From the NCBI GenBank assembly GCA_036742665.1, contig DAINQP010000003.1:4546-68545 (forward strand): a stretch of 64,000 nt of DNA, in the 5' to 3' direction. This stretch comes from Gp6-AA40 sp036742665. Lineage in GTDB: Bacteria > Acidobacteriota > Vicinamibacteria > Vicinamibacterales > UBA2999. Under the pieces are notes generated by a model. That model searched no databases. It was not told where the DNA came from and was given only the letters and a program-made list of their open reading frames with translations. This document shows positions 51,221 through 60,296 of this stretch, in pieces (position 1 is the stretch's first letter; each line of letters begins with the position of its first letter). The position numbers were made by a program, and so were the translations under genes.

Positions 51221-54200
51221 ATGACCACATCACACATGTCCGCCTTCGTACGAACGCTGCTGTGCTCGGCGCTCTGCCTCGGTCTTCCGTCTTTCGTCTT
51301 CGCGCAATCCATCGCCGGCACCGTGCGCGACACGTCCGGAGCCGTCCTGCCGGGTGTCTCCGTAGAAGCCGCGAGTCCAGCACTCATCGAAAAGACGCGG
51401 TCGGTCGTCACCGACGCGAACGGTCAGTTTCAGATCATCGACCTTCGTCCAGGCACCTACACCGTCACGTTCACGCTGCAGGGATTCACGACCGTTGCGC
51501 GGCAGAACCTCGAACTGAGCGGCGGTGGCGTGACGACGGTGAACGGGGAAATGCGGGTGGGTGGCATTCAGGAAACACTCACGGTCACCGGCGACGCGCC
51601 GGTCGTTGACATCCAGACCAGCACCAGTCGTGAGCAGGTGTTGAGCAACGACTTCGTGCGCGCGCTGCCTGCCTCGCGCGGCTACGGCAACTATCTCGCC
51701 GGCGTGCCCGGGATTCAGGGCACGGGACTTGGCGCGAGCGCAACGCCCTCGAACAACTTCTTCACGGCACGCGGCGGACGCAGCAGCGAAGGCAACATTC
51801 AGATCGATGGCATGAACGTCGGCTCGTCGGTCGGCGGCGGCGGTGTGTCGGGCTATCAGTACGACATGTCGAACGCCTCCGAGGTGCAGGTCACCATCGC
51901 CGGCGGCCTTGCGGAAGTCGATCGCGGCGGTCCGGCATTCAACATGATTCCGAAGACCGGCGGCAACACGTTCAGCGGGTTCTACTTTGCGAGCCTCGCC
52001 GGCAAGTGGTCGCAAGGCAGCAACATCGACGCCGAGCTGGAAAGCTATGGGTTCGTTGACCAGTCGGCGCTGATTCGCAACTGGGACACAAACTTCGCGT
52101 TCAGCGGACCAATCCTGCACGACAAAATCTGGTTCTTCGCCAACGCCCGGACCATTGGCACGTATCAGGACGTGCCGAACCAGTACGGGAACCTGAATGC
52201 GGACAATCCGAATTCGTGGGCCTACGCGCGCGACACCAGCGTGCACGTGCGGAACTCCAATTCCAAGAAAGTCATCGCCACACGCCTCACATATCAGGCC
52301 ACGCCGCGCAACAAGCTCGGGTTCTACGTTGATTACACCAAGAACTGCTCCGGCGGGTCGTACGCGCCAGACAGCGGTCAATGCCGCTCGCCCGGAGACG
52401 GCTGGACGGCGTCGGGTCCTGGCATCGGCCCTGGCGTGCCCACTTCGTCGCCGGAGTCGGGAACGATCTGGGACCATCCCGCGAAGATCATGCAGGCCAC
52501 CTACTCGGCGCCGTGGACGAACCGCATCCTCGTCGAAGCGGGCTTCTCCTCGTTCTGGACCGAGTGGGGCGACATTCGTCCGGAGGGTGCTGCGGTCGAT
52601 CGGATCGCGGTCACCGAGCAGCTCTCGAACGACCTCACCCAGACGCCCAACTCGAACTTCATCTATCACGGCTGGCCGGCCACCTCGGGCACCATTCAGC
52701 AGAACGCGCAGTATCGCGCGTCCCTCTCATATGTGACGGGCGCGCATAGCTTCAAGGCCGGCTATCAGGGCGCGTTGATGATCGCCAAGACGCCGAGCTT
52801 CCTCGGTCAGCAGATTAGCTACCGTTTCAACAATGGTGTGCCCAATCAGTTGACACAGCGCGTCGGACCCACGCTGACAAGCAACCGAACGTTGCCCGAC
52901 GCCTTCTTCGTCCAGGATCAGTGGACGAGGTCGCGACTGACGGTGCAAGGCGGCCTGCGCTACGAGCACGTGCACAGCTATTTCCCGGAGGGCGAGAACG
53001 GCGTCATCGAGGCGCATCGTTTCGGGCCCGCGTTCATCTTCCCGAAAACCACCGGTGTGCGCGGCTACAACGACATCACGCCCCGGATGGGCGCGTCCTA
53101 CGACCTGTTCGGCAACGGCAAGACGGCGCTGAAAGTCAGCATGAGCAAGTACCTGCAGGCGGCATTCAATGGTGACGCGTACACGATCAACAACCCCGCG
53201 GTCACGCTCCAGCAGACGACCAGCCGTGGATGGACCGATTCCAATCAGAACTTCGTCGCCGAATGCGATTTCATGAATCCCGCCGCCAATGGTGAATGCC
53301 AGGCGTGGACCAACTTGAACTGGGGACAGCAGGGCCAGACGACGGCGGTCAATCCCGACGTGCAGGAAGGCTGGGGCAAACGCAACTGGGACTGGCAGTT
53401 CAGCGCCGGCATTCAGCACGAGCTGATTCCACGCGTGTCGCTCGATGTGAGCTACAGCCGCCGGTCGTGGGGCAACTTCTTCGTCACCCACAATCGCGCG
53501 CTGACAGCGAACGACTATGACGAGGTCACGCTGACGGCGCCCAGCGATCCTCGTCTGCCGGGTGGCGGCGGCTATCCGGTGACTTTCCTCGCACGCAACA
53601 ACAACTCCCTGCTGGGCGCGACCGATCCGTATTACACGTCGACGGCGGATTTCGGCGACCAGACGAACTACTGGCAAGGTGTGGACGTGTCCGTGAATGC
53701 GCGGATGAACAACGGCCTGACCTTCCAGGGAGGCACCAGCAGCGGACGAGGCTACAGCGACACGTGCGACGTACTCGTCGGACGCTACGGCAGGCCGATG
53801 ACGCCGAGTACCGCAACCGTCGCAGCAGCCGGCGTGATCGACGGGCAACCGGCGTGCAGCGCCGGCGAGCCGTGGCTCACCACCGTCCGCGGCCTCGCGT
53901 CGTACACCATCCCCAAGGTTGATGTGCTCGTCAGCGCGATCTTCCGCTCGCAGGCCAACGTCCAGCCGGGCGCCGACGTCGGGACCAACGGCGCCTCCCG
54001 ATCGGCGAATTTCGTGATGACGGCAGCACAATTCCTGACTGCCACCGGGCGGCCACTGCGCACCGGGGTCACCAGCGAAACCGTCAACATCCTGATGCCG
54101 GGAGAGATCTACGGTGATCGGGTGAACAACCTCGACATGCGCGTCGCGAAGGTCCTGCGTTTTGGCGGCACGCGCGCGAACGTCGGCGTCGACTTCTACA

Positions 54201-54334
54201 ACCTCACGAACGGGAACACAGGCACAACGTTCGAAGCGGCCTACGATCCGGCCACGATGGGCGGGCGGTGGTTGCGGCCGACGGCAGTGCTGCAGCCACG
54301 GTTTGTACGGTTCAACGTGCAATTCGATTTCTAG
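51221..54334 (+). CDS. TonB-dependent receptor with carboxypeptidase-regulatory-like domain, copy 2
   Basis: A 1037-residue outer-membrane receptor. Signal peptide to VFAQ (about residue 27), then the carboxypeptidase-regulatory-like fold SIAGTVRDTSGAVLPGVSVEAASPALIEK, a plug region with QETLTVTGDAPVVDI and EVQVTIAGGLAEVDRGGPAFNMIPKTGGN, and a large barrel (FVQDQWTRSRLTVQGGLRYE, YDLFGNGKTALKVSMSKYL) ending RFVRFNVQFDF. GGGAG at 51211-51215 supports the ATG at 51221. It is a paralog of the receptors at 18732-21827 and 61609-64000. It is divergent from the degenerate MBL gene. The ligand is unknown. A strong hairpin follows its stop. Confidence 0.93.
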   Translation: MTTSHMSAFVRTLLCSALCLGLPSFVFAQSIAGTVRDTSGAVLPGVSVEAASPALIEKTRSVVTDANGQFQIIDLRPGTYTVTFTLQGFTTVARQNLELSGGGVTTVNGEMRVGGIQETLTVTGDAPVVDIQTSTSREQVLSNDFVRALPASRGYGNYLAGVPGIQGTGLGASATPSNNFFTARGGRSSEGNIQIDGMNVGSSVGGGGVSGYQYDMSNASEVQVTIAGGLAEVDRGGPAFNMIPKTGGNTFSGFYFASLAGKWSQGSNIDAELESYGFVDQSALIRNWDTNFAFSGPILHDKIWFFANARTIGTYQDVPNQYGNLNADNPNSWAYARDTSVHVRNSNSKKVIATRLTYQATPRNKLGFYVDYTKNCSGGSYAPDSGQCRSPGDGWTASGPGIGPGVPTSSPESGTIWDHPAKIMQATYSAPWTNRILVEAGFSSFWTEWGDIRPEGAAVDRIAVTEQLSNDLTQTPNSNFIYHGWPATSGTIQQNAQYRASLSYVTGAHSFKAGYQGALMIAKTPSFLGQQISYRFNNGVPNQLTQRVGPTLTSNRTLPDAFFVQDQWTRSRLTVQGGLRYEHVHSYFPEGENGVIEAHRFGPAFIFPKTTGVRGYNDITPRMGASYDLFGNGKTALKVSMSKYLQAAFNGDAYTINNPAVTLQQTTSRGWTDSNQNFVAECDFMNPAANGECQAWTNLNWGQQGQTTAVNPDVQEGWGKRNWDWQFSAGIQHELIPRVSLDVSYSRRSWGNFFVTHNRALTANDYDEVTLTAPSDPRLPGGGGYPVTFLARNNNSLLGATDPYYTSTADFGDQTNYWQGVDVSVNARMNNGLTFQGGTSSGRGYSDTCDVLVGRYGRPMTPSTATVAAAGVIDGQPACSAGEPWLTTVRGLASYTIPKVDVLVSAIFRSQANVQPGADVGTNGASRSANFVMTAAQFLTATGRPLRTGVTSETVNILMPGEIYGDRVNNLDMRVAKVLRFGGTRANVGVDFYNLTNGNTGTTFEAAYDPATMGGRWLRPTAVLQPRFVRFNVQFDF

Positions 54335-54335
54335 A

Positions 54336-54365
54336 TGTCGTGTCCGGCTTTAGCCGGACACGACA
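54336..54365. repeat. Palindromic repeat family A, copy 3: 14-bp perfect hairpin after TonB receptor 2
   Basis: TGTCGTGTCCGGCT (54336-54349) pairs perfectly with AGCCGGACACGACA (54352-54365) across a TT loop. It is the longest stem of family A and begins two bases after the receptor's TAG. It probably stabilises or ends the transcript. Confidence 0.75.
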
Positions 54366-54398
54366 CGAAACGCCACTCGAATCGCATCTCGTTCTTCA

Positions 54399-54426
54399 CG
54401 CCGATCCCAGGTATCTGGGATCGGCG
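54399..54426. repeat. 12-bp perfect hairpin CGCCGATCCCAG-GTAT-CTGGGATCGGCG
   Basis: Both arms (54399-54410 and 54415-54426) are exact inverted repeats around a GTAT loop. No T-run follows. It sits 34 bases after the family A hairpin in the same spacer; it may be a separate repeat type or an intrinsic-terminator-like structure. No protein-coding similarity was seen in the rest of this 223-base spacer. Confidence 0.6.
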
Positions 54427-54557
54427 ATGCCGTAATCCGATATCCGCACTGGGAAGGACGCCTCGACCGGTACGGAGGTTGTCCGCCAATACGCAAATCA
54501 GACGAGCCCTCGAAATATTCGGGGAATAGTTGCGAGTGCGCGGCGATACAGGACTGT

Positions 54558-55208
54558 ATGCGTCCCTCATATCGTTCGCTGGCGTTCATCGGCTATGTCC
54601 TTACGTTTCATCTCGCGTGGGCATGTTGGCCGTACTTCGTCTACCCCAGGGTCGTGGCGATTGGCGAGACGACTCTGGCATATGCGCTCGTCAACATCGG
54701 GATCCGGCTTCTGGTCTGGGTGCTGCCCGTCTGGCTGTACGTGCGCCTCGTGGACGGACTTGATCCGTTGATTTATTTGAAGTTGCGATACCGCGTACGA
54801 CGAGGTGTTGTCATCGCGCTCGTGCTTGCCACGATGAATCTGGCCGGATCGATCCTGCGATTTGGCATGCCACATCCAGACATGCACAGGGTGACTTGGA
54901 ACAGCCTGCTGGGGACGTCGTTCCTGGTTGGCTTCATCGAGGAGATTCCGTACCGCGGATTCATCTTGCAGAAGCTCGCCGAACGCATGAATTTCTGGGT
55001 GGCGAATCTGATCACATCGCTGCTGTTTCTCTCGATTCACGTGCCGGGCTGGCTGACACTCCACTTGTTGCGCGCAGAGACGATGGCAACGGTCTTCGTC
55101 ATCGGCTTCGTGATGGGAATCGCCTTCAGGTACGCCGACTCGCTATGGACGCCGATCATCGTTCACAGCACGAACGATTTTTCGTCGTTCGTGCTGTTTC
55201 AGGTGTGA
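54558..55208 (+). CDS. CPBP family intramembrane metalloprotease
   Basis: A 216-residue membrane protein with about six hydrophobic helices. The CPBP (CAAX protease and bacteriocin-processing) motifs are FIEEIPYRGFILQKL (EExxxR), LLFLSIHVPGW (single His in a helix) and TPIIVHSTNDFSSF (HxxN). These glutamates and histidines form the intramembrane metal site of Rce1-like proteases. Members process prenylated or small peptides, or serve in immunity to bacteriocins; the role here is unclear. No bacteriocin-like gene was found next to it. The upstream spacer contains two strong hairpins. Confidence 0.88.
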   Translation: MRPSYRSLAFIGYVLTFHLAWACWPYFVYPRVVAIGETTLAYALVNIGIRLLVWVLPVWLYVRLVDGLDPLIYLKLRYRVRRGVVIALVLATMNLAGSILRFGMPHPDMHRVTWNSLLGTSFLVGFIEEIPYRGFILQKLAERMNFWVANLITSLLFLSIHVPGWLTLHLLRAETMATVFVIGFVMGIAFRYADSLWTPIIVHSTNDFSSFVLFQV

Positions 55209-55274
55209 GTCATCAACGGCGCGTGTCTTCAACAGACGATTTCGCACACTTCATGTGGGAGGTCCTACTGGATT

Positions 55275-56633
55275 TCAGCTCGGGAGAATGTTCACGTTCT
55301 GCCGGAAGAAATTATCGGGGTCGTACTTCGTTTTGAGTGCTCGTAATTGCGCCAGGTTCGTTCCATACACTACCGCCGCGGCGTTGAACACTTCGTCTTC
55401 GAGGTAGTTCAGGTAACGCGTCGGCGCCAGATACGGCGTGAGCGATGCGTACGTGTCGCGAGCCCACTTCATTCCCCGCTCTGTCGCGTTCGGATCCGTC
55501 CACTGCGAGGCGATGACGACGTTGAAGCCGCTGACCCTCAATGTGCACGCCGTGGCCGTCACCGGTACACGACTGACTGCGCCGTGGACGTGCTCGACAA
55601 TGATGGCGCTCATCGGTGACGGACGTGCCTCAAATGCGTCGATCAGCGTGCGAATGGCACCGTCGCCGAGGTCGGTCAGGAACTGCGCTTTCCAGTAATT
55701 GAGCGCACCCTTCGGGAATGCAGGATCGATCATGCCGTTGAGCGTCGTGTACGGGATAGGTCCCATCACATCCATCACCGGTGGGCCAAAGGCCTTCAGG
55801 GGCCGGAAGGCGGCCTCACCGTGCTCGAGCGGGCCACAGTGGCTGCCAACAATGCCTGCCACCCTGGTCGCACCATCTGGCGCCGTCTGTAGCGCGGCTA
55901 ACAGCGTGGCTTCGTCAGGCAGCGAAGCGCAGGTGTCACGGAAGAACCGGAGTACGTCGCCCGCTCGTTGCACGGGATGAGCCACAACACCGCCGGTGAT
56001 CGTCGGGCCGACCGGGTGGAGTGCGTACTCGAGCGACGCGGCGATGCCGAAGTTACCGCCGCCGCCGCGAATGGCCCAGAAGAGATCGGGATTTTCATCA
56101 GCGCTCGCGCGCACCACGCGGCCGTCGGCCATCACCAGGTCGGCGGACCTGAGGTTGTCGAGGGCAAGGCCGTACTTCGACATCAGCCAACCAAGTCCTC
56201 CGCCGAGCGTGAGGCCCGCGATCCCTGTGCTGCCGACGACGCCGCCGGTCGTGGCCAGTCCGTGCAGCTGTGTCTCGCGGTTGAACTCTTTCCACAGTAC
56301 ACCGCCCTCAGCGCGCACGTGTCGAGCACGCGGGTCGACGTGAATGCCTTTCATCGGCGACAGATCGATCATCAAGCCGTCGTCGATGGTTGCCCGGCCC
56401 GCGACATTGTGACCTCCGCCTCGTACCGACACTTCGAGGCCGTTCGCACGGGCCAATCGCACCGCGTCAACGATGTCGGCGACGCCGTGACAGCGGGCCA
56501 CGAGCGCCGGATGCCTGTCGATCAGACCGTTATGCACTCGACGGACCTCGTCGTAGCCCGGATCGTCCGGCCGCAGCAGTTGCCCTGTGAACGATGGAGC
56601 AGCAAGCGTAAGGGCTTCAGCGATCGATGTCAT
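55275..56633 (-). CDS. FAD-linked oxidase (berberine-bridge-enzyme type)
   Basis: A 452-residue flavoprotein with a PCMH-type FAD domain and C-terminal BBE segment. SVRGGGHNVAGRATIDDGLMIDLS gives the covalent flavin histidine H75; GLTLGGGLGWLMSKYGLALDNL and FWAIRGGGGNFGIA are the other FAD contacts. The residue that is cysteine in bicovalent family members is absent in GVVGSTGIAG, so flavin is probably held by His alone. The end YDPDNFFRQNVNILP is the BBE motif near the isoalloxazine ring. No signal peptide is seen. GAGGGAG stands before the ATG at 56631-56633. A cupredoxin lipoprotein gene lies 11 bases upstream on the same strand. Likely substrates are sugars or alcohols. Confidence 0.9.
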   Translation of the reverse strand: MTSIAEALTLAAPSFTGQLLRPDDPGYDEVRRVHNGLIDRHPALVARCHGVADIVDAVRLARANGLEVSVRGGGHNVAGRATIDDGLMIDLSPMKGIHVDPRARHVRAEGGVLWKEFNRETQLHGLATTGGVVGSTGIAGLTLGGGLGWLMSKYGLALDNLRSADLVMADGRVVRASADENPDLFWAIRGGGGNFGIAASLEYALHPVGPTITGGVVAHPVQRAGDVLRFFRDTCASLPDEATLLAALQTAPDGATRVAGIVGSHCGPLEHGEAAFRPLKAFGPPVMDVMGPIPYTTLNGMIDPAFPKGALNYWKAQFLTDLGDGAIRTLIDAFEARPSPMSAIIVEHVHGAVSRVPVTATACTLRVSGFNVVIASQWTDPNATERGMKWARDTYASLTPYLAPTRYLNYLEDEVFNAAAVVYGTNLAQLRALKTKYDPDNFFRQNVNILPS

Positions 56634-56644
56634 GAGTAACTCCC

Positions 56645-57046
56645 TCAACGAACGACCACGGTGCCGACCATTCCCGGGTGAATCGCGCAGTGATACTGAA
56701 ACGTGCCGGCACTCTGGAACGCAAACGAGAATCGACCGCCGGGTGCGATGTTTCCCGAGTTCCACCCCGCCGCATCCGACGTCGAGGTGTGAGTCGTGGC
56801 ATCCGCGTTGAGCCACGTCACGGTCGTGCCTGGGGCAATGTTCAACTCGGCCGGCACATAGGCGCGATTCCCGAGAGATGACGCACCGACCGGAATCGTC
56901 ACGGACGATGATGGCGGCGCAGGAGTTTGCGGCGGCGGAGCCGAAGGCGCTGGTGAGGGTGAATCAGGAGATGACGAGGAGTTGTCCCCGCAGGCAACCG
57001 CAAACACCAGAGTTGCAGAGATGAGAGCAAGACGCATTGACAACAT
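56645..57046 (-). CDS. Cupredoxin (plastocyanin-like) lipoprotein
   Basis: A 133-residue exported blue copper protein. The N-terminus (LALISATLVFAVACGDN) ends in a lipobox with C19 for lipid attachment, then a serine/proline linker. The cupredoxin domain shows FVPAEL-like NRAYVPAELNIAPGTTVTWLNADATTHTSTS (H86) and FQYHCAIHPGMVGTVVV with C120, H123 and M126, completing a type-1 copper site. The ATG at 57044-57046 lies eight bases after GGAGG. It probably shuttles electrons in the periplasm. It shares an operon with the FAD oxidase, which itself seems cytoplasmic, so direct transfer between them is uncertain. Confidence 0.9.
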   Translation of the reverse strand: MLSMRLALISATLVFAVACGDNSSSSPDSPSPAPSAPPPQTPAPPSSSVTIPVGASSLGNRAYVPAELNIAPGTTVTWLNADATTHTSTSDAAGWNSGNIAPGGRFSFAFQSAGTFQYHCAIHPGMVGTVVVR

Positions 57047-57070
57047 CAGAGGATCCTCCAAGCCGGAATT

Positions 57071-57089
57071 GTGTAAAGCCGCGTTACAC
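57071..57089. promoter_or_regulatory. Inverted repeat GTGTAA-N7-TTACAC, candidate operator
   Basis: GTGTAA (57071-57076) and TTACAC (57084-57089) are exact inverted repeats with a seven-base spacer, placed in the 102-base gap between the cupredoxin gene (start 57046) and the divergent FMN reductase gene (start 57149). The size and symmetry fit a dimeric repressor site that could control both genes. The regulator is not known. Confidence 0.45.
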
Positions 57090-57148
57090 CATCCCTAAAT
57101 CTCGCGGCGTGCCGGAATATTCCGGACGCTTCGCATGTTTGCGTCCTC

Positions 57149-57703
57149 GTGAACCACGAGAACCCAATCCGCGTCCTGGCGATTTCCGGCAGCCTTCGAC
57201 GAACATCCTCGAACAGTGCGCTTGTCAGAGCTGTCGCTCGGCTCGCGCCCAAATCAGTGAAAGTGTTCATTTACTCGGAATTGGCGTCTGTTCCGCCGTT
57301 CAATCCGGACCTCGACGGAGAGACGGCCCCCGACGCGGTGACCCGATTCCGGCTTGCGCTACAGGCGTGCGATGCAATCGTGATATCGAGCCCCGAGTAC
57401 GCCCACGGAGTGCCCGGTGTTCTGAAGAATGCGCTGGACTGGGTGGTCGCCAGCGGTGAGCTGATCGAGATGCCGGTCGCTCTGATCAACACGTCCGAGC
57501 GTGCAGTTCATGCGTGGGAGTCGCTGGCCGAAACGCTGGGCGTGATGTCGGCGCACGTGCTGCTCGATGCGTCGATCACCGTCCCGCTCGGCGGCAGAAC
57601 GCTCGATGCGGACGGGATCGTTGCGGATGCAGCGATTGCCACAGCATTGAGGCGTGCGATCGACGTGCTCGCGGCCGAGGCACGTGAGGGACGGGCGGCC
57701 TAA
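57149..57703 (+). CDS. NADPH-dependent FMN reductase
   Basis: A 184-residue flavodoxin-fold reductase. It begins IRVLAISGSLRRTSSNSALVRAV, the phosphate-binding loop for FMN, and continues with VSPEYAHGVPGVLKNALDW-like sequence (ISSPEYAHGVPGVLKNALDWVV), a hallmark of the NADPH-FMN reductase and ArsH/ChrR group. It transfers electrons from NADPH to flavin or to quinone- and metal-type acceptors. The GTG start at 57149 is the first to include the fold's opening strand; no ATG precedes it in frame. It is divergent from the cupredoxin gene across a palindrome, and convergent with the XRE-STAND regulator. Confidence 0.88.
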   Translation: MNHENPIRVLAISGSLRRTSSNSALVRAVARLAPKSVKVFIYSELASVPPFNPDLDGETAPDAVTRFRLALQACDAIVISSPEYAHGVPGVLKNALDWVVASGELIEMPVALINTSERAVHAWESLAETLGVMSAHVLLDASITVPLGGRTLDADGIVADAAIATALRRAIDVLAAEAREGRAA

Positions 57704-57721
57704 ACCGCGCGCTACGAGGCC

Positions 57722-60082
57722 TCAGAACGCCACGGGCGCGCGGCTGTTCGAAACAGTGTCGATGTCGTCCATCAACGAGTCGATAGAGGCACTGCGCCCG
57801 GCCGCATAGGCGAGCGCCCAGCGATCCGGTCCGAGGCGTGCCCGCGCCTCCCGCTCCGGTTGCTGCTGAAGGTCCTGCACGGATTTGTCGACGACCGTGA
57901 CGCCGGTGCGCTCAGTCACGGCATCCCGGGCGCCCAGGAGGCGCGCCGCCCATGCCTCGTCACGCTTCAGTACCGCCGCGGCAGTGAGAGGGACGAGCGC
58001 GTATACGAACGCAAACTTGTCATGAAGCTCGCGGATTCGCGAGAGGCTCTCACGTACCAACGCGATCGCCTCATCGGGATTTCCGCGCCGCACGGCCAGG
58101 ACTGCGCGAGCATACAGGGCCCAGGTCAGGAACCACGGACCGGCCTGTCTGAGCACGGATGTGGCCTCATCGAGCAGGCGTTCCGCTTGAGCGGTGTCGC
58201 CGGTCGCAAGAGCGAGCACCGCCATTCCACTCAACGCATTCCCGGTGCCCGACGGAATCGCAAGCGCCCGGAACCGTTCGATGCTTCGGGCAAATCGCTC
58301 GCGGGCGATGGTGACGTTCCCGAGCGCGTGCTCGACGTGCCCGGAAAGATGTTCTGCCTGCGCGGCCGTCTCCGTGTCGCCAGCGTCGTGTGCCAGCGCC
58401 AGGGCGCGGTCGACCCCAGTGCGCGCGCGCTCGAGTCCTCCCTGCGTCCACCACATCCCGGCCGCTCCGAGGAGCGCTCTCGATTCGGCCGTCGCTGGAA
58501 GAGACGGCACGTTCAGAATCTGCTCATACCATCTGAGGCCTTCGGTCGCATGCCCACGGATCAACCAGAAGTACTTCAGCCCCCAGGCGATGTCGGTCGC
58601 TTCGACGGAGCGGCCGCGCTCAATGAGCCACGCAAGCGCACCGCGGTAACTCTCGAGATCATCACGCACGCGATCGAGCCATTCACCCTGCGCCGGGCCT
58701 ATCAGCCCCTTCGCCGCACCGGCCGCTTCCGCGAGGCAATATCGCGCGAGCCCTTCCAGGGCGTCGTCGCGTTCACCCGCTGCAGTGAGCTCGTTCGCGG
58801 CGAACGCCCGCACCGTTTCGAGCATTTCGTACAGCGGACGTGTAGCCACAGCGGTCTCGGCGCGCAGAAGAAGACTCCGGTCGATCAAGCTTGCTGCACC
58901 GCGAACCACGTCGTCGATCCTGGCCGACCCTTCCCTACCGGCGAGGACAGCGACGGCAGCTTCAATCGGAAAACGACCCGGGAGCGCGCCCAGACGCCGG
59001 AACACGCGCTGCTCGTTCGATGACAGCAGTTGATAGCTCCAGGCGACCGTCGCGTTCATCGTTTGCTGGCGTTCCGGAAGATCGCGAGGTCCCACGCTCG
59101 AGAGCAGGACAACGTCTGTCAATCGCCGGAGGAGATCCTCGATCGTCAACACTTTGATCCAGGGCGCTGCAAGCTCGAGCGCCAGCGGCAGGGCATCGAG
59201 CCGACGACAGATTGCCGTGACGATGGGGCCGTTGGCGCGCGTGAGGCGGAAATCAGGTTTCACGTCCCGAACACGTTCCACGAACAAGCGCACCGCTGGA
59301 GACCGCGCGAGGTCGCCAGGCGAAGTCACCGTGTCATCAACATCCAGCGCAAGCGGTCCTACGGGGTACTCACGCTCTCCTCGCACATGAAGCGACGCGC
59401 GGCTGGTCACCAGCACTCGGAGCGCACCAACCGACGCCAGGAGATCCGCAACCAGCGGAGCCGCATCCAGCACCTGCTCGAAATTGTCGAGCACGAGCAG
59501 AGTCGCGCGACCGTCGCACGAGGCCTGCAGGCGCGCCGGCAGATTGTGCGCAGTCACGTCCGGCAGCCCGAACGCTTCGGCAACCGCCAACGCCACGAAC
59601 GCAGGATTGCGAATGACGGCCAGCGGGACGAACACGACACGCGCGGCGTTCTCTGTCCCGATCACGCGTGCGATCTCCATCGCGAGACGAGTCTTACCAG
59701 CCCCTCCAGGACCGGTGAGCGTGATGAGGCGTACCGCGGAATCAGCGAGCCATTGACGCAACGTCTGCACATCAGCGTCCCGGCCGAGAAGCGGGGTCAG
59801 AGGTAGCGGCAGCGCGACGCCGCTCAATTCATCGGTCGCATCATGGTGAGGTGGCCTCGCGCGTTCGAGGAGGGCATCGCGAGTCTCGGCGGTCAGGTCG
59901 AGCGCCGCGGACAGCGCACGAACAGTATCGAGGTGAGGTCTTCGCCGTTCGCCGCGCTCCAGCGCGCTCACGGCATGCACCGACAGACCGGAGATCGTCG
60001 CGAGCTCTTCCTGAGTAAAGCCTGCACCCTCGCGAAGCGCTTTGAGCTGCGCGCCAAATGACCGCTGAGTGCCAAGTTTCAC
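57722..60082 (-). CDS. XRE-STAND-TPR large transcriptional regulator
   Basis: A 786-residue regulator. Residues 8-70 are an XRE helix-turn-helix (FGAQLKALREGAGFTQEELATISGLSVHAVSALERG). Next is a STAND/NB-ARC-type ATPase: PLLGRDADVQTLRQWL, Walker A LTGPGGAGKTRLA (124-131), LLVLDNFEQVLDAAPLVADLL as Walker B, VLVTSRASLHVRGE as sensor, and LPLALELAAPWIKVLTIEDLL in the winged-helix region. Residues 500-770 are TPR-like repeats. This layout is that of AfsR/LuxR-like signal-transduction ATPases, where a ligand or partner releases DNA binding. It is divergent from the ECF sigma gene, which may be its target. Stop is 19 bases from the convergent FMN reductase stop. Confidence 0.88.
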   Translation of the reverse strand: MKLGTQRSFGAQLKALREGAGFTQEELATISGLSVHAVSALERGERRRPHLDTVRALSAALDLTAETRDALLERARPPHHDATDELSGVALPLPLTPLLGRDADVQTLRQWLADSAVRLITLTGPGGAGKTRLAMEIARVIGTENAARVVFVPLAVIRNPAFVALAVAEAFGLPDVTAHNLPARLQASCDGRATLLVLDNFEQVLDAAPLVADLLASVGALRVLVTSRASLHVRGEREYPVGPLALDVDDTVTSPGDLARSPAVRLFVERVRDVKPDFRLTRANGPIVTAICRRLDALPLALELAAPWIKVLTIEDLLRRLTDVVLLSSVGPRDLPERQQTMNATVAWSYQLLSSNEQRVFRRLGALPGRFPIEAAVAVLAGREGSARIDDVVRGAASLIDRSLLLRAETAVATRPLYEMLETVRAFAANELTAAGERDDALEGLARYCLAEAAGAAKGLIGPAQGEWLDRVRDDLESYRGALAWLIERGRSVEATDIAWGLKYFWLIRGHATEGLRWYEQILNVPSLPATAESRALLGAAGMWWTQGGLERARTGVDRALALAHDAGDTETAAQAEHLSGHVEHALGNVTIARERFARSIERFRALAIPSGTGNALSGMAVLALATGDTAQAERLLDEATSVLRQAGPWFLTWALYARAVLAVRRGNPDEAIALVRESLSRIRELHDKFAFVYALVPLTAAAVLKRDEAWAARLLGARDAVTERTGVTVVDKSVQDLQQQPEREARARLGPDRWALAYAAGRSASIDSLMDDIDTVSNSRAPVAF

Positions 60083-60296
60083 GGCCCCTACATCTTACTG
60101 CCACCGTACGGGCGCTGTGCGGGTCCTGTGCGACTGCTGTGGGTGGTCGCCGGTCGGCCGTCATTCCACACTGGCCGCAAAGCTGACGACATCAGAAGCG
60201 ACGTCGTGTTCTCGAACATCCGATTACGCGACACCGGTTTCCACTTCCGCCACCCGACGCTCGAGCACGGGCTCCAGCAAGTTTTCGGAGCATTCC

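Noticed and set aside
51230..52669. 479-codon open frame on the minus strand
   Set aside because: Also antisense to TonB receptor 2 and lacks any recognisable motif.
52727..54322. 531-codon open frame on the minus strand
   Set aside because: Antisense of TonB receptor 2; arginine/alanine-rich composition and no domain; typical shadow in GC-rich DNA.
54399..54426. Riboswitch or intrinsic terminator
   Set aside because: The hairpin is perfect but there is no T-run and no riboswitch core; kept only as a hairpin repeat.
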